A stretch of DNA of 64,000 bases from Acididesulfobacillus acetoxydans (GTDB lineage Bacteria; Bacillota; Desulfitobacteriia; Desulfitobacteriales; Desulfitobacteriaceae): assembly GCF_902729405.1 (NCBI RefSeq), contig NZ_LR746496.1, positions 3,906,001 through 3,970,000 of the forward strand. The letters are read 5' to 3'. Of the stretch, positions 49,527 to 57,983 are shown piece by piece (the stretch's first letter is position 1; every line of letters begins with the position of its first letter). Both the position numbers and the translations under genes were made by a program. The notes under the pieces were generated by a model. That model had not been told where the DNA came from. It ran no database searches and saw only the letters and a list, made by a program, of their open reading frames with translations.

Positions 49527-51734
49527 CTAACGGCGGACCACAACGTCTTGCAGCAAGGAACCGATATCCAAAATCAAAGTGACTTTGCCGTCTCCCAGGA
49601 TGGTGGCGCCCGCAATCCCGGGCAAGCTGCCCAACACCTCGCCCAAGGATTTAATGACTATTTCCTGCTGACCCCGCAAACCGTCGACCACCAAACCCAA
49701 AGCCTTATCCCCCAGCCCGACCACAACGACAAAGACCTCTTCAGGCGGCTTTTCCGTCTTGGGAATGTCAAACTCCTCCTCAAGAAATATCAGGGGCAGG
49801 GCATTCCCGCGCAGCTGGACCATGGCCCGGCCGCCGACCGTCTTCATATCACCGCGGGCAACCAACAAGGTTTCCAGCACGGACGAGAGCGGGATCGCGT
49901 AGACTTCTTGACCCACTTCCACCAAGAGCGCCTGAATAATAGCCAGGGTAAGCGGCAGTCTGATCGTGAAAGTGGTACCTTGGCCGCCGCGGGTGTCGAT
50001 ATCGACGGTTCCGCCCAAGCTGTTCAGAGCCTTTTTGACCACATCCATGCCCACACCCCTGCCGGAAATGTCCGTAACTGTATCGGCGGTGCTGAAACCG
50101 GGCCGGAAAATGAACTGGGCGATTTCTCTCTCGGATAATCCTTCCCTGGCACTCACCCAGCCCTCGGCCACAGCCTTCCTGCGTATTTTTTCTAAGGGAA
50201 GGCCGCAGCCGTCATCCGCGACGACGATAGCGATATGATTTCCCTGATGGTAAGCATCCAGACTGACAGTGCCGGTCGCTCTTTTGCCTGCCGCCCGGCG
50301 TTCGGCAGGGGATTCTATGCCATGGTCCACCGCGTTGCGGATGAGGTGCATGAGGGGATCTCCGATGGCCTCAACAACAGTCTTGTCCAGCTCCGTATCC
50401 TCTCCCTGAACAACGAGCTCAATCTCTTTCTTCGTCCTGCGAGCCAAGTCCCGGACCAGACGGGGAAAGCGGCCGAATACCGTCCCGATGGGCACCATCC
50501 TCAGCCTCATTACGCTCTCCTGCAGATCATTCATCAAGCGCCCCAGATAGACATTCGTCTCGATCAGGCTGCTCACTAACGGCTCCTGCGGGTAACAGCC
50601 TTTCAAATCGGTACCCGTCTGCACCAAACGCGTCCGCGTAATCACCATCTCTCCGACCATATTGATCAAGTTGTCCATGCGTGCGGTATCGACGCGAATC
50701 GTGTGAATCGGAACATTTTCTGCCGGGACCCCCGCATTCGGAGCGGAAACCGGCGTATTATTATATAAATAATGTGATTCTGCACCGTGCTCCTGAGAAA
50801 CATCTGCCCCTCCGGTTAAAACGGAAGGTGTGGGGTAGGAGTGAAGCTCAGCTGCGGCCACCTCCGACACCCCCAAAATTTCCTCGCGGATGGCTTCGGA
50901 CGGCTCGGGGGAAATGAGCAAGAGGCAAAAGTGGTTGTCCTGTGCCGTGTCCATCTCTTCAATGCCCGGCAAAATCTTGAGAACGGTCCCGATACCCTCC
51001 AGTCTCTGCATAATGACCACAGCCCGGACGGCCTTCATTAGAGTATCGTCAGCCAGGGTGACATCGATTTGGTAGATGCCGTAACCCTTGTTCTGTGCCT
51101 CTTTGACCTTGTCACGGTCCCCCGCTTCGAGGAAGAAATCCCGCGGGACAAAGTTATCTTCTCTCGCCTCCACCGCTCCGGTGCTGTCCGCCCTAACTTT
51201 TCCTCCCTCCCGGCCGCCTTCCGGCTCGCTGGGACTGCTCCGGCTCTTGTCAGCCGCCCCGTGAACTCCCGCCGGGGAATTCCGCACCCCCCCGGCTCCC
51301 GTTTCTTCCCTTACTGAAGGCGAACCGCCCCTTGCCCAGCCCTTCATCACTCCTACTAAATCTTCATACTCTTCCCGGATTTCCTGCCTTTGTTCCACTT
51401 GGGCCAGCATCGTCCGAATGCGGTCGGTCACTTCCAGAAGAACGTCCACCACGCCCGGCGTAACTTCCATGGCACCCTGCCGCAGACGGTCCAGCAAATC
51501 TTCAGCCGCGTGTGTCAAGGCCACAATGGGCAAGAATCCCATGGTACCGGAGGCGCCTTTCAAGCTGTGCGCCGAGCGGAAGAGATCATTGACCAAATTA
51601 ATGTCTTGACCTTCCTTTTCCAACCGCAGTAAACCTGTTCCTAATCTGTCAATCTGCTCCCGGGAATCCAGTAAATAGAAATCCAGAAATTCCGCCACAT
51701 CCACACCCGGGTTTTCCCGGTCATCTCCGTCCAT
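49527..51734 (-). CDS. cheA: Chemotaxis histidine kinase CheA
   Basis: A 735-residue CheA. The Hpt domain has the phosphoacceptor His56 (FRSAHSLKGASGTMGF); then come a linker and P2-like domain, the P3 dimerisation helices (TIRVDTARMDNLINMVGEMV), the P4 kinase domain (LIRNAVDHGIESPAERRAAG, DDGCGLP, GRGVGMDVVKK) and the P5 CheW-like domain. The ATG (51732-51734) follows AGGGGTGG. This is the first gene of the cluster; no clear promoter is visible upstream. Confidence 0.95.
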   Translation of the reverse strand: MDGDDRENPGVDVAEFLDFYLLDSREQIDRLGTGLLRLEKEGQDINLVNDLFRSAHSLKGASGTMGFLPIVALTHAAEDLLDRLRQGAMEVTPGVVDVLLEVTDRIRTMLAQVEQRQEIREEYEDLVGVMKGWARGGSPSVREETGAGGVRNSPAGVHGAADKSRSSPSEPEGGREGGKVRADSTGAVEAREDNFVPRDFFLEAGDRDKVKEAQNKGYGIYQIDVTLADDTLMKAVRAVVIMQRLEGIGTVLKILPGIEEMDTAQDNHFCLLLISPEPSEAIREEILGVSEVAAAELHSYPTPSVLTGGADVSQEHGAESHYLYNNTPVSAPNAGVPAENVPIHTIRVDTARMDNLINMVGEMVITRTRLVQTGTDLKGCYPQEPLVSSLIETNVYLGRLMNDLQESVMRLRMVPIGTVFGRFPRLVRDLARRTKKEIELVVQGEDTELDKTVVEAIGDPLMHLIRNAVDHGIESPAERRAAGKRATGTVSLDAYHQGNHIAIVVADDGCGLPLEKIRRKAVAEGWVSAREGLSEREIAQFIFRPGFSTADTVTDISGRGVGMDVVKKALNSLGGTVDIDTRGGQGTTFTIRLPLTLAIIQALLVEVGQEVYAIPLSSVLETLLVARGDMKTVGGRAMVQLRGNALPLIFLEEEFDIPKTEKPPEEVFVVVVGLGDKALGLVVDGLRGQQEIVIKSLGEVLGSLPGIAGATILGDGKVTLILDIGSLLQDVVVRR

Positions 51735-52596
51735 ACACACAACCACCCCTATCTTTGAGACCCGCTCAGGGGCCACCCGCCGAGGTTACCTTGACAGGTT
51801 TTCACGGATACAAACAGTAAACTTTTTTCTAATGTTTATCCTTTCTCGTTTGCCTCTTTTTTCCTCTTCCTTCCCCTGTTGAGCAACAAAAATGCCCGAT
51901 TCCAAGGCAAATTCCTTACGATTTACCCCCAACAATCTGGCATGATCTTCCTGGGCAAAAAGGCCCTGATTTACCTATTCGCCATAAAAACCAAATCTCC
52001 TTCGACTTTTTCCACAAAATTTGCGCTATCCTTGCATCCTTTTGCTGAATTCTATGGAATTTCCCGTCGTACCGCATAAATACGCGGTCTGCGCGGCCCG
52101 GATCTCAGGGTTCCCGGGACGAACGTCCCTGACATTTTTGCACCCTGGTCCCGGCCATTTTTGTTCCAACGACCCACCCGAAAAAAAGGAGCTCCGGTGT
52201 CCCTTTTCGTTCCCTGCCCCCCACCGCCGCGCCGCTCATTTCACTCCCCGGCTGCGTTTGCGTCAACAGTCCGTCACTGGCCGCCTCCGTTCGCCGGTCG
52301 TTCGTCTGCCGCTGATATTTCTCCGTATGTCGCTTGCGCGGCACGGAAGTCTGACAACAGATCCTAAAACGACGGCGGGGTAATATCCCTGCCGTCGTTT
52401 CTTAACATGCCGAAAAACCACCAAAATCACATCTTTAAGCCGTGGACAAGAGACGTTCAGGCCAGTTGCTTAAAGCGGTTCCCGGACAGCCACCCATTAA
52501 AGACCTCCCCGCCTGTCGGGGAACCCTACCTCTTCAGGGCCGTTTTCGCTGATCTTCAGCCCGAACTCGCCGCTGCGGTCGCGTGCTAAGAGGAGG
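51735..52596. other. Large gene-free region upstream of cheA
   Basis: About 860 bases without a credible gene. It must hold the promoter of the cheA cluster, but I see no consensus sigma-A or sigma-28 site. On the minus strand about 52000 there is an AAGTCGAAGGAG block followed by GGCGAATAGG (see the findings). A strong hairpin lies at 52367-52400 and a small one at 52509-52523. Confidence 0.55.
52367..52400 (-). terminator. Terminator-like hairpin downstream of ade
   Basis: AAACGACGGC and GCCGTCGTTT, extended inward by GGGG/CCCT, form a 13-14 bp stem with a TAATAT loop. On the minus strand TTTTAGG follows. It lies about 200 bases after the ade stop, the only strong candidate for ending the purine-gene transcript; it could also act on the plus strand. 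Confidence 0.6.
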
Positions 52597-54540
52597 TCAG
52601 GGAAAAAGGCTGACGAAACTCAATTTATCCCCGTCGACCAGGCCCCGGTCCGTGAGTTTGAGATGGGGGATTACAGGCAAGGAAAGAAAAGCCAGAGTCA
52701 TAAACGGATCAACCCCCTCCCTCACGCCCAGTTCACGGGCCCGAATATGCATCTCCTCCAGGATGGACACGACCTTATCGGCCGGCTCCCGGCTCATCAA
52801 ACCGGCCAAAGGAAGGGGCAGGTGACCCAAGACCCTGCCCCCGGCCGTTAAACAGAGACCGCCCTGCGCAGCCACCACAGTACTGACAGCCAATTCCATG
52901 TCCTCGTCGTTCATCCCGGCCACTACCAGGTTGTGCGAATCATGGGCGACAGTGGAAGCCAGGGCCCCCCGGGCGAGCCCGAACCCCTGGACAAATCCCA
53001 GGCCGGTACGTCCGCTCGCTTGATGGCGTTCAAGAACTGCCAATTTGGCGACATCCTGACTCACATCCGGGAGAACCAGGCCGGCCCGAACCGGTAAATC
53101 CAGGCAGAGATGATCCGTCACCAGAGAATGAGGCTTGACCCCAATGACCCGCACCGCGACCGTTTCCCCGGCCTTACAGGAGCGGCCTCCCCTCCGCAGC
53201 GTCTCTGTCGCGCTTCCCCGCGGCACCCGCGGACAGCGGATCTGCAGCCTTTCCCGGCTCCATTTTCCCAGATGAACTGTATCGCTCAGATCAGTTTCTC
53301 CCCGACTCAAATTCTGCCCGGTGACCTGTCTGCCGTCTTTTGAGGGGTTCACGCCGGCCCAAGCTGCCGCACCCACCGACAAGACAGGTCTTGACCATGC
53401 AGCCGCCTCTGCCGAAAAAGCTGCCCCAAGCCCTTCTTGCCGGCTTTTTCCCCGCCAGAAGACATCGTCGATGACAAACTCCTCCAGATCGCTGAGAATG
53501 ACACAATCCGCCTGGAACCCGGGAGCAACCGCCCCTAAATGCTCCAAACCCAGAGCCCGCGCCGGATTGATCGTCGCCATCTGTACGGCCTGTAGAGGCT
53601 CCACCCCGGCTTTAACCGCCAGGCGAATCAAATGATCGATACTCCCCTCGCGCCAAAGATCCAGAGGATTGCGGTCATCCGTGACCAACAGGCAGCGGTT
53701 GGAATTGATCGGATTGACCGCCGGCAGCAGGTCAAGCAAATTACGGGCGGCACTCCCTTCCCTCAACATCAGGAAAAATCCCCTGCGCAAGCGCTCCCTG
53801 GCCTCCTCAGGGGTCGAACACTCATGTTCGGTCCCGATGCCCGCCAAATAATAGGCGTTGAGGTCCTGCGCCCGGATCCCCGGCGCGTGCCCGTCTCTCA
53901 GACGCAGCGGAAGCTCAAGTTTGCGCACCAAATCTTCTTTTCCTGCCAGGACGCCGGGATAGTCCATCACCTCGCCCAACCCGATCACGCGGGGGTCATC
54001 CGTTAAGGCCGCCAAATCCCCGGCCGTCAGCCGGGCCCCTGAAGTCTCCAACTCAGTGGCCGGCACGCAGGAAGGCAGAGCCACAAACCCGTTAAAGGGC
54101 AAGCGGGCCAAACGATCCAGAATATAGCGGATCCCGGCCAGACCCGCCACATTGGCAACCTCGTGCGGATCCACCAAGGCAGTCGTTACCCCGTGCGCCA
54201 CGAGGAGGGCACAAAACTCCTCCGGGCAGAGATGGGAACTCTCAATGTGCACATGCCCGTCGATCAAGCCCGGGACCACGTAGTGCCCCGCCAGATCCCG
54301 GACCTCCCGAGCTTGACGGTACTCCCCCGTGCCGACAAAAAAGCCGTCCTGAATCCCGATGTCCGTCTCATAAATTTCCCCGGAAAGGACGTTCACCAAA
54401 CGGGCGCGGTGCAAAACCAGGTCAATAGGCTCGAGACCCCGGGCCTGCCTCATTTTTTCCCGCCGGGATACCTTCTTCTGCCCTGCCCCCTCAATCTTTG
54501 TCCCTTCCGTTCTTATTCCTTCGGCTGGCCACGGTTTCAT
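52597..54540 (-). CDS. ade: Adenine deaminase
   Basis: A 647-residue adenine deaminase of the amidohydrolase superfamily (Ade type, not Add). Metal-site motifs DGHVHIESSHLCPEEF and DPHEVANVAG, then GEVMDYPGV, GHAPGIRAQDLNAYYLAGI and VTDDRNP are visible; the C-terminal domain contains VAHDSHNLVVAGMNDEDM. It converts adenine to hypoxanthine and ammonia, feeding xanthine dehydrogenase. An N-terminal extension of about 30 residues is charged; the first ATG (54540) has a good GGGG ribosome site, whereas the ATG at codon 30 is an alternative. A lineage-typical insert lies near residues 400-460. Confidence 0.94.
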   Translation of the reverse strand: MKPWPAEGIRTEGTKIEGAGQKKVSRREKMRQARGLEPIDLVLHRARLVNVLSGEIYETDIGIQDGFFVGTGEYRQAREVRDLAGHYVVPGLIDGHVHIESSHLCPEEFCALLVAHGVTTALVDPHEVANVAGLAGIRYILDRLARLPFNGFVALPSCVPATELETSGARLTAGDLAALTDDPRVIGLGEVMDYPGVLAGKEDLVRKLELPLRLRDGHAPGIRAQDLNAYYLAGIGTEHECSTPEEARERLRRGFFLMLREGSAARNLLDLLPAVNPINSNRCLLVTDDRNPLDLWREGSIDHLIRLAVKAGVEPLQAVQMATINPARALGLEHLGAVAPGFQADCVILSDLEEFVIDDVFWRGKSRQEGLGAAFSAEAAAWSRPVLSVGAAAWAGVNPSKDGRQVTGQNLSRGETDLSDTVHLGKWSRERLQIRCPRVPRGSATETLRRGGRSCKAGETVAVRVIGVKPHSLVTDHLCLDLPVRAGLVLPDVSQDVAKLAVLERHQASGRTGLGFVQGFGLARGALASTVAHDSHNLVVAGMNDEDMELAVSTVVAAQGGLCLTAGGRVLGHLPLPLAGLMSREPADKVVSILEEMHIRARELGVREGVDPFMTLAFLSLPVIPHLKLTDRGLVDGDKLSFVSLFP

Positions 54541-54726
54541 CTTCTACCCCTTCATCCTCTGCATCTTCATCTTCATCCTCATCCTCGCATCTTCATCCTC
54601 ATCCTCGCATCTTCATCCTCGCGTCTTCATCTTTTGCCTCTTCGTCCTTGCCCCTTCATCTTCCGCCTCTTCAACTCCTGCCCTTCACTTTCTGTCCTTC
54701 AGTTCCTGTCCTTCAGTTCCTGTCCT
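54541..54726. repeat. Pyrimidine/purine-biased low-complexity tract between dadD and ade
   Basis: The 185-base gap is almost purely pyrimidine-rich on the plus strand, built from degenerate CATCTTCATCCTC units and then CTTCAGTTCCTGTC units. The minus-strand RNA would be a purine-rich leader for ade. No ORF is credible. Confidence 0.75.
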
Positions 54727-56058
54727 TCAACCCAGCCCCGTCCGCTTCAAGACTCGCTTCAGACTCTCGGTTGCACTTTTCTTCACATCGTTCACGTCCA
54801 GACTTAAGAGGCGCCTGTCCTCCATGAGAATACGCCCGTCGACCATCGTCAGGCGCACATCGGCCGCAGTAGCCTGATACACCAATTGCGAATAGACGTC
54901 CACCCCTTCCATGGGCCAAGTGTGAAGCCCCTGCAGGCTGACAACCGCCAAATCCGCCTTCTTACCCGCTTCCAGGCTGCCCAGGTCTTTTTCCCGGCCC
55001 AGCGCCCGCGCCCCCGCCAGAGTCGCCAGCTCAAAGACTTTGGCGGCCGGCATGGAGGTGGGGCCATGCAGAGGTTTCTGAATCAGGGCCGCATGGCGCA
55101 TTTCTCTGAACCCGTCCAGGTTATTGTTGCAGGGGGCTCCGTCCGCTCCCAAAGAGACCTCTGCTCCGCGTGCCAGAAGTTCCGGCACCGGGGCCACTCC
55201 GGACGCCAACTTCAAATTGGAGGACGGACAATGGACGATCTTTGTTCGGCTCTCTGCCAGGATCTGCTTTTCCGCTTCGTCCAGCCACACGCAATGAGCC
55301 AGCAAGGAGCGGGGACCGGTCAAACCCAACTTTTCCAGGAAAACCACGTTGCGTTCACCCCGGGTCCTCTCCACCAACTCAATCTCACCCCGGTTTTCCG
55401 AAGCGTGGGTATGAACGAGAGCCTGTTTTGCCTCCGCCAGGCGCGAGACTTCCTTAAGGAGTTCATCCGTGCAAGAAACCACAAAACGCGGAGTATAGGC
55501 CACCTCCAACCGCCCCTCACCGCTGCCGTGATATTTTTCCCACAGATCTGTGCTTTCTTGCAGAGACGCCGCCGTGGACTCTTTCAACCCGGCGGGAATA
55601 TCCGGATCCGGCAAATCCATCATACATTTGCCCGACACGGCCCTCATCCCGCTCTCCAGGATGGCCCGGAAGGCTTCTTCGGTATGATGCACCGTTTCCA
55701 TGTCGACAATCGCGGTCGTACCGCCCAGCAGGAGTTCCCCCAGCCCCAAACGGGCCGAATCATAGAGAGACCCGGCATCATGCCCTGCTTCCAAAGGCCA
55801 GATTTTGTTTCTCAACCAGTCCAGCAGTTCCAAATCATCCGCCTGACCGCGGAACAATACCTGACAAAGGTGGACATGCGTCTGGATAAGCCCCGGAATG
55901 ACCAGATCTCCTTTCAGGTCAATCGTCCGGTCGGCCGTCTCCCCCAGAGCGGGCCCCAGAGCCGCAATCGTCGTCCCTTCAACCAGCAGATCCCCCTGAA
56001 AAACCGCCCGCTGGGCGTTCATCGTGACAATAGTTCCGTTCTTTAAAAGAATACGCAT
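54727..56058 (-). CDS. 5'-Deoxyadenosine deaminase-type amidohydrolase
   Basis: A 443-residue amidohydrolase of the SAH/MTA/5'-deoxyadenosine deaminase family. Metal ligands sit in THVHLCQVLFRG, HTHASENRGEIELVE, LAHCVWLDEAEK and SLGADGAPCNNNLDGF. Segment DDLELLDWLRNKIWPLEAGH is typical of clostridial 5'-deoxyadenosine deaminases, which act on the by-product of radical-SAM enzymes; activity on methylthioadenosine, SAH or guanine cannot be ruled out. The ATG follows GAAGAAGGG. Placed between ade and the purine permease, it would send nucleoside-derived purines into the same hypoxanthine pool. Confidence 0.82.
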   Translation of the reverse strand: MRILLKNGTIVTMNAQRAVFQGDLLVEGTTIAALGPALGETADRTIDLKGDLVIPGLIQTHVHLCQVLFRGQADDLELLDWLRNKIWPLEAGHDAGSLYDSARLGLGELLLGGTTAIVDMETVHHTEEAFRAILESGMRAVSGKCMMDLPDPDIPAGLKESTAASLQESTDLWEKYHGSGEGRLEVAYTPRFVVSCTDELLKEVSRLAEAKQALVHTHASENRGEIELVERTRGERNVVFLEKLGLTGPRSLLAHCVWLDEAEKQILAESRTKIVHCPSSNLKLASGVAPVPELLARGAEVSLGADGAPCNNNLDGFREMRHAALIQKPLHGPTSMPAAKVFELATLAGARALGREKDLGSLEAGKKADLAVVSLQGLHTWPMEGVDVYSQLVYQATAADVRLTMVDGRILMEDRRLLSLDVNDVKKSATESLKRVLKRTGLG

Positions 56059-56426
56059 TCAAAAATCCCTTCTTCACTCGTAGTTTTTCACTGCCGGCTC
56101 TCCCCCGGCAGACTCCCCTCCTTCCGGGGCCGCAAATTGCCGCAAAAGCGAACTCTCACCGTTTTAAACCCCTCATAGTCAGAGCGGCCGGGAGACAAAA
56201 ATGCAGCCTTTTGCCTCCCGGATTCCGCCTGACGGCTGCCGGCAGCCGCCGACTCAAGCCGGAATATCCCAATCCTGCAGGGATCCTGCCCTTCCTGCAG
56301 GGGAGCAGCCTTCCCGGCTCAGGTGAACGGCGCCGACAAATTCAGCGTCACTTTCCTGAGTTTCGCGGCTTGAGCGAAACCTTCCGAGAAAATATCCCCC
56401 GTGCCAAAGGTCTCGCCCGGCCGGCT
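56059..56426. other. 368-base gap with hairpins and a riboswitch fragment
   Basis: No gene is present. It contains a 16-base copy of the aptamer 3' strand (56168-56183), a 13-bp hairpin (56189-56222) directly upstream of it on the minus strand, and a perfect 16-bp palindrome (56233-56248). See the findings. Confidence 0.7.
56168..56183 (-). promoter_or_regulatory. 16-base match to the purine riboswitch 3' strand (relic or unusual element)
   Basis: The minus strand reads TCTGACTATGAGGGGT, identical to the J3/1-P1 3' strand of the riboswitch at 61881-61896. The other aptamer parts (P1 5' strand TATGAG on the plus strand, GTTTCTACC) are not found in the preceding 240 bases. Confidence 0.5.
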
Positions 56427-57764
56427 CTAACCCAGGACAAAATGGAGAATAAACAGAATCGTCAAGACATAGGTGACCGCATTGTTTTCTTTGTACCTTC
56501 CCGTGACCAGCTTGATGATCGTATATGACATGAAACCGAAGGCCAGGCCTTGAGCGATGGAGTACGTAAGGGGCATCATGATGATGGTCAGAAAAGCCGG
56601 CAGCGCTTCCGTAAAATCGTCAAAGCGCACATGGACCACTTCACCCATCATCAGCGTTCCCACCAGAATGAGCACAGGCGCGGTGGCCACGGACGGGACC
56701 AGACCGACCAAGGGCGCAAAAACGATGGCCACGATGAAGAGAATGGCCACAACCACAGCCGTCAGGCCGCTCTTGCCCCCTTCGGCCACGCCGGAGGTGC
56801 TCTCGATGTAGGACGTCACCGTCGGTGTCCCCATGATCGAACCAAACATGGTGCCGATAGAATCGGCCATCAGGGCCCGGCCGGCCCGGGGCAGGTTGCC
56901 CTGGTCATCGAGTAAGCCCGCTTTGCGCGACACCCCCAGCAGAGTACCGATATTATCGAACATGTCTACAAAAGTAAAGGCGAACAGAATAGAAATCAAA
57001 CCGTAATCAAAAGCCCCTACGATATTCAGGTGCATGAAGATGGGAGTAACTGAAGCAAACGGATTCGTCGGGGCGATGAAGCTGGAGATGCCCGTCGGTG
57101 CCGGGGCCACTCTGAAGATCATGGCGATGACACTCGTGATTAACATTCCCAGCAAAAGGCCTCCTTTAATCCTCTTGGCCATAAAAAAACCCGTAATGAT
57201 TAAGCCAAGGGCCGCTACCAGCACGGAGGGGGATTTCATGTTGCCCAAAGCCACAATCGTGTCTTTGTTGGCCACGATAATGCCGGCATTTTGCAATCCG
57301 ATAAAAGCGATAAAGAGGCCAATCCCGACTCCGATGGAGTAGCGCAGGACCTCAGGCACCCCGGCGATAATCCATTCCCGAACTTTAGTTACGGTAAGAA
57401 GGAAGAAAACCAAGCCGGAAATGAACACCGCGCCCAAGGCTGTCTGCCAGGGAAGGTGCATGCCGATGACCACCGAGTACGTAAAAAAGGCGTTAAGGCC
57501 CATGCCCGGAGCCATGGCGATAGGGTAATTGGCGTAGAAGCCCATAATCAGAGTGGCAAAAGCCGAGGAAATCGCGGTCGCCGCAAAAGTGGCCGCAACC
57601 GGCATCCCGGCGGCTTTGAGAATATTGGGATTGACAAAGAGGATATAAGCCATCGTGACAAAAGTCGTCACTCCTGCCAGGACTTCTGTCTTGACATTGG
57701 TATGCAGTTCATCCAGGTGAAAGATGCGGTTCAGCAAACCGCCGGAACTTTGGTTAACCGACAT
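56427..57764 (-). CDS. NCS2-family purine (guanine/hypoxanthine) permease, AzgA type
   Basis: A 445-residue membrane transporter with 12-14 predicted helices. MAYILFVNPNILKAAGMP, ANYPIAMAPGMGLNAFFTYS, FTFVDMFDNIGTLLGVSRKA and GTPTVTSYIESTSGVAEGGK are signatures of the AzgA branch, which imports hypoxanthine, guanine or adenine with protons. The ATG follows AAAAAGGAGGG. The gene lies directly after the xdh genes and probably supplies their substrate. The leader contains three tandem 21-base repeats (57787-57849). Confidence 0.92.
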   Translation of the reverse strand: MSVNQSSGGLLNRIFHLDELHTNVKTEVLAGVTTFVTMAYILFVNPNILKAAGMPVAATFAATAISSAFATLIMGFYANYPIAMAPGMGLNAFFTYSVVIGMHLPWQTALGAVFISGLVFFLLTVTKVREWIIAGVPEVLRYSIGVGIGLFIAFIGLQNAGIIVANKDTIVALGNMKSPSVLVAALGLIITGFFMAKRIKGGLLLGMLITSVIAMIFRVAPAPTGISSFIAPTNPFASVTPIFMHLNIVGAFDYGLISILFAFTFVDMFDNIGTLLGVSRKAGLLDDQGNLPRAGRALMADSIGTMFGSIMGTPTVTSYIESTSGVAEGGKSGLTAVVVAILFIVAIVFAPLVGLVPSVATAPVLILVGTLMMGEVVHVRFDDFTEALPAFLTIIMMPLTYSIAQGLAFGFMSYTIIKLVTGRYKENNAVTYVLTILFILHFVLG

Positions 57765-57786
57765 TTTTTAGCCCTCCTTTTTCAAT

Positions 57787-57849
57787 ATACCTCCTGGGAC
57801 TTTTAACATACCTCCTGGGACCTTTGGCATACCTCCCCGGATGCCGTAT
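57787..57849. repeat. Three 21-bp tandem repeats carrying Shine-Dalgarno-like cores, upstream of the permease gene
   Basis: ATACCTCC starts at 57787, 57808 and 57829. On the mRNA strand each unit shows GGAGGTAT, so three ribosome-site-like cores precede the real AAGGAGGG site of the permease gene. Confidence 0.85.
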
Positions 57850-57983
57850 CCGTTTTCCTTCCGTTAAGCGGCGCCGCAGCACCACGCTCTGCACCGGAAG
57901 GCCGATCGTGCCTGCTCCGGCTGCCGCGGTCACGGGCCGGCCGCCGGCCTGCTTTCACCTCCCTTCTTCCCGCCCGTACCGAC

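Noticed and set aside
52016-52383. Plus-strand ORFs of 60-120 codons upstream of ade
   Set aside because: No ribosome sites, composition unlike neighbouring genes and no recognisable domain; they look like chance frames in GC-rich spacer.
51735-52596. c-di-GMP riboswitch upstream of the cheA cluster
   Set aside because: I searched by eye for the GEMM core words (GCAAAGCC and the GNRA-closed stem) and found none.
56168-56183. Second complete purine riboswitch before the deaminase gene
   Set aside because: Only the 3' strand is present; the GTTTCTACC core and P1 partner are missing, so it is reported as a fragment only.
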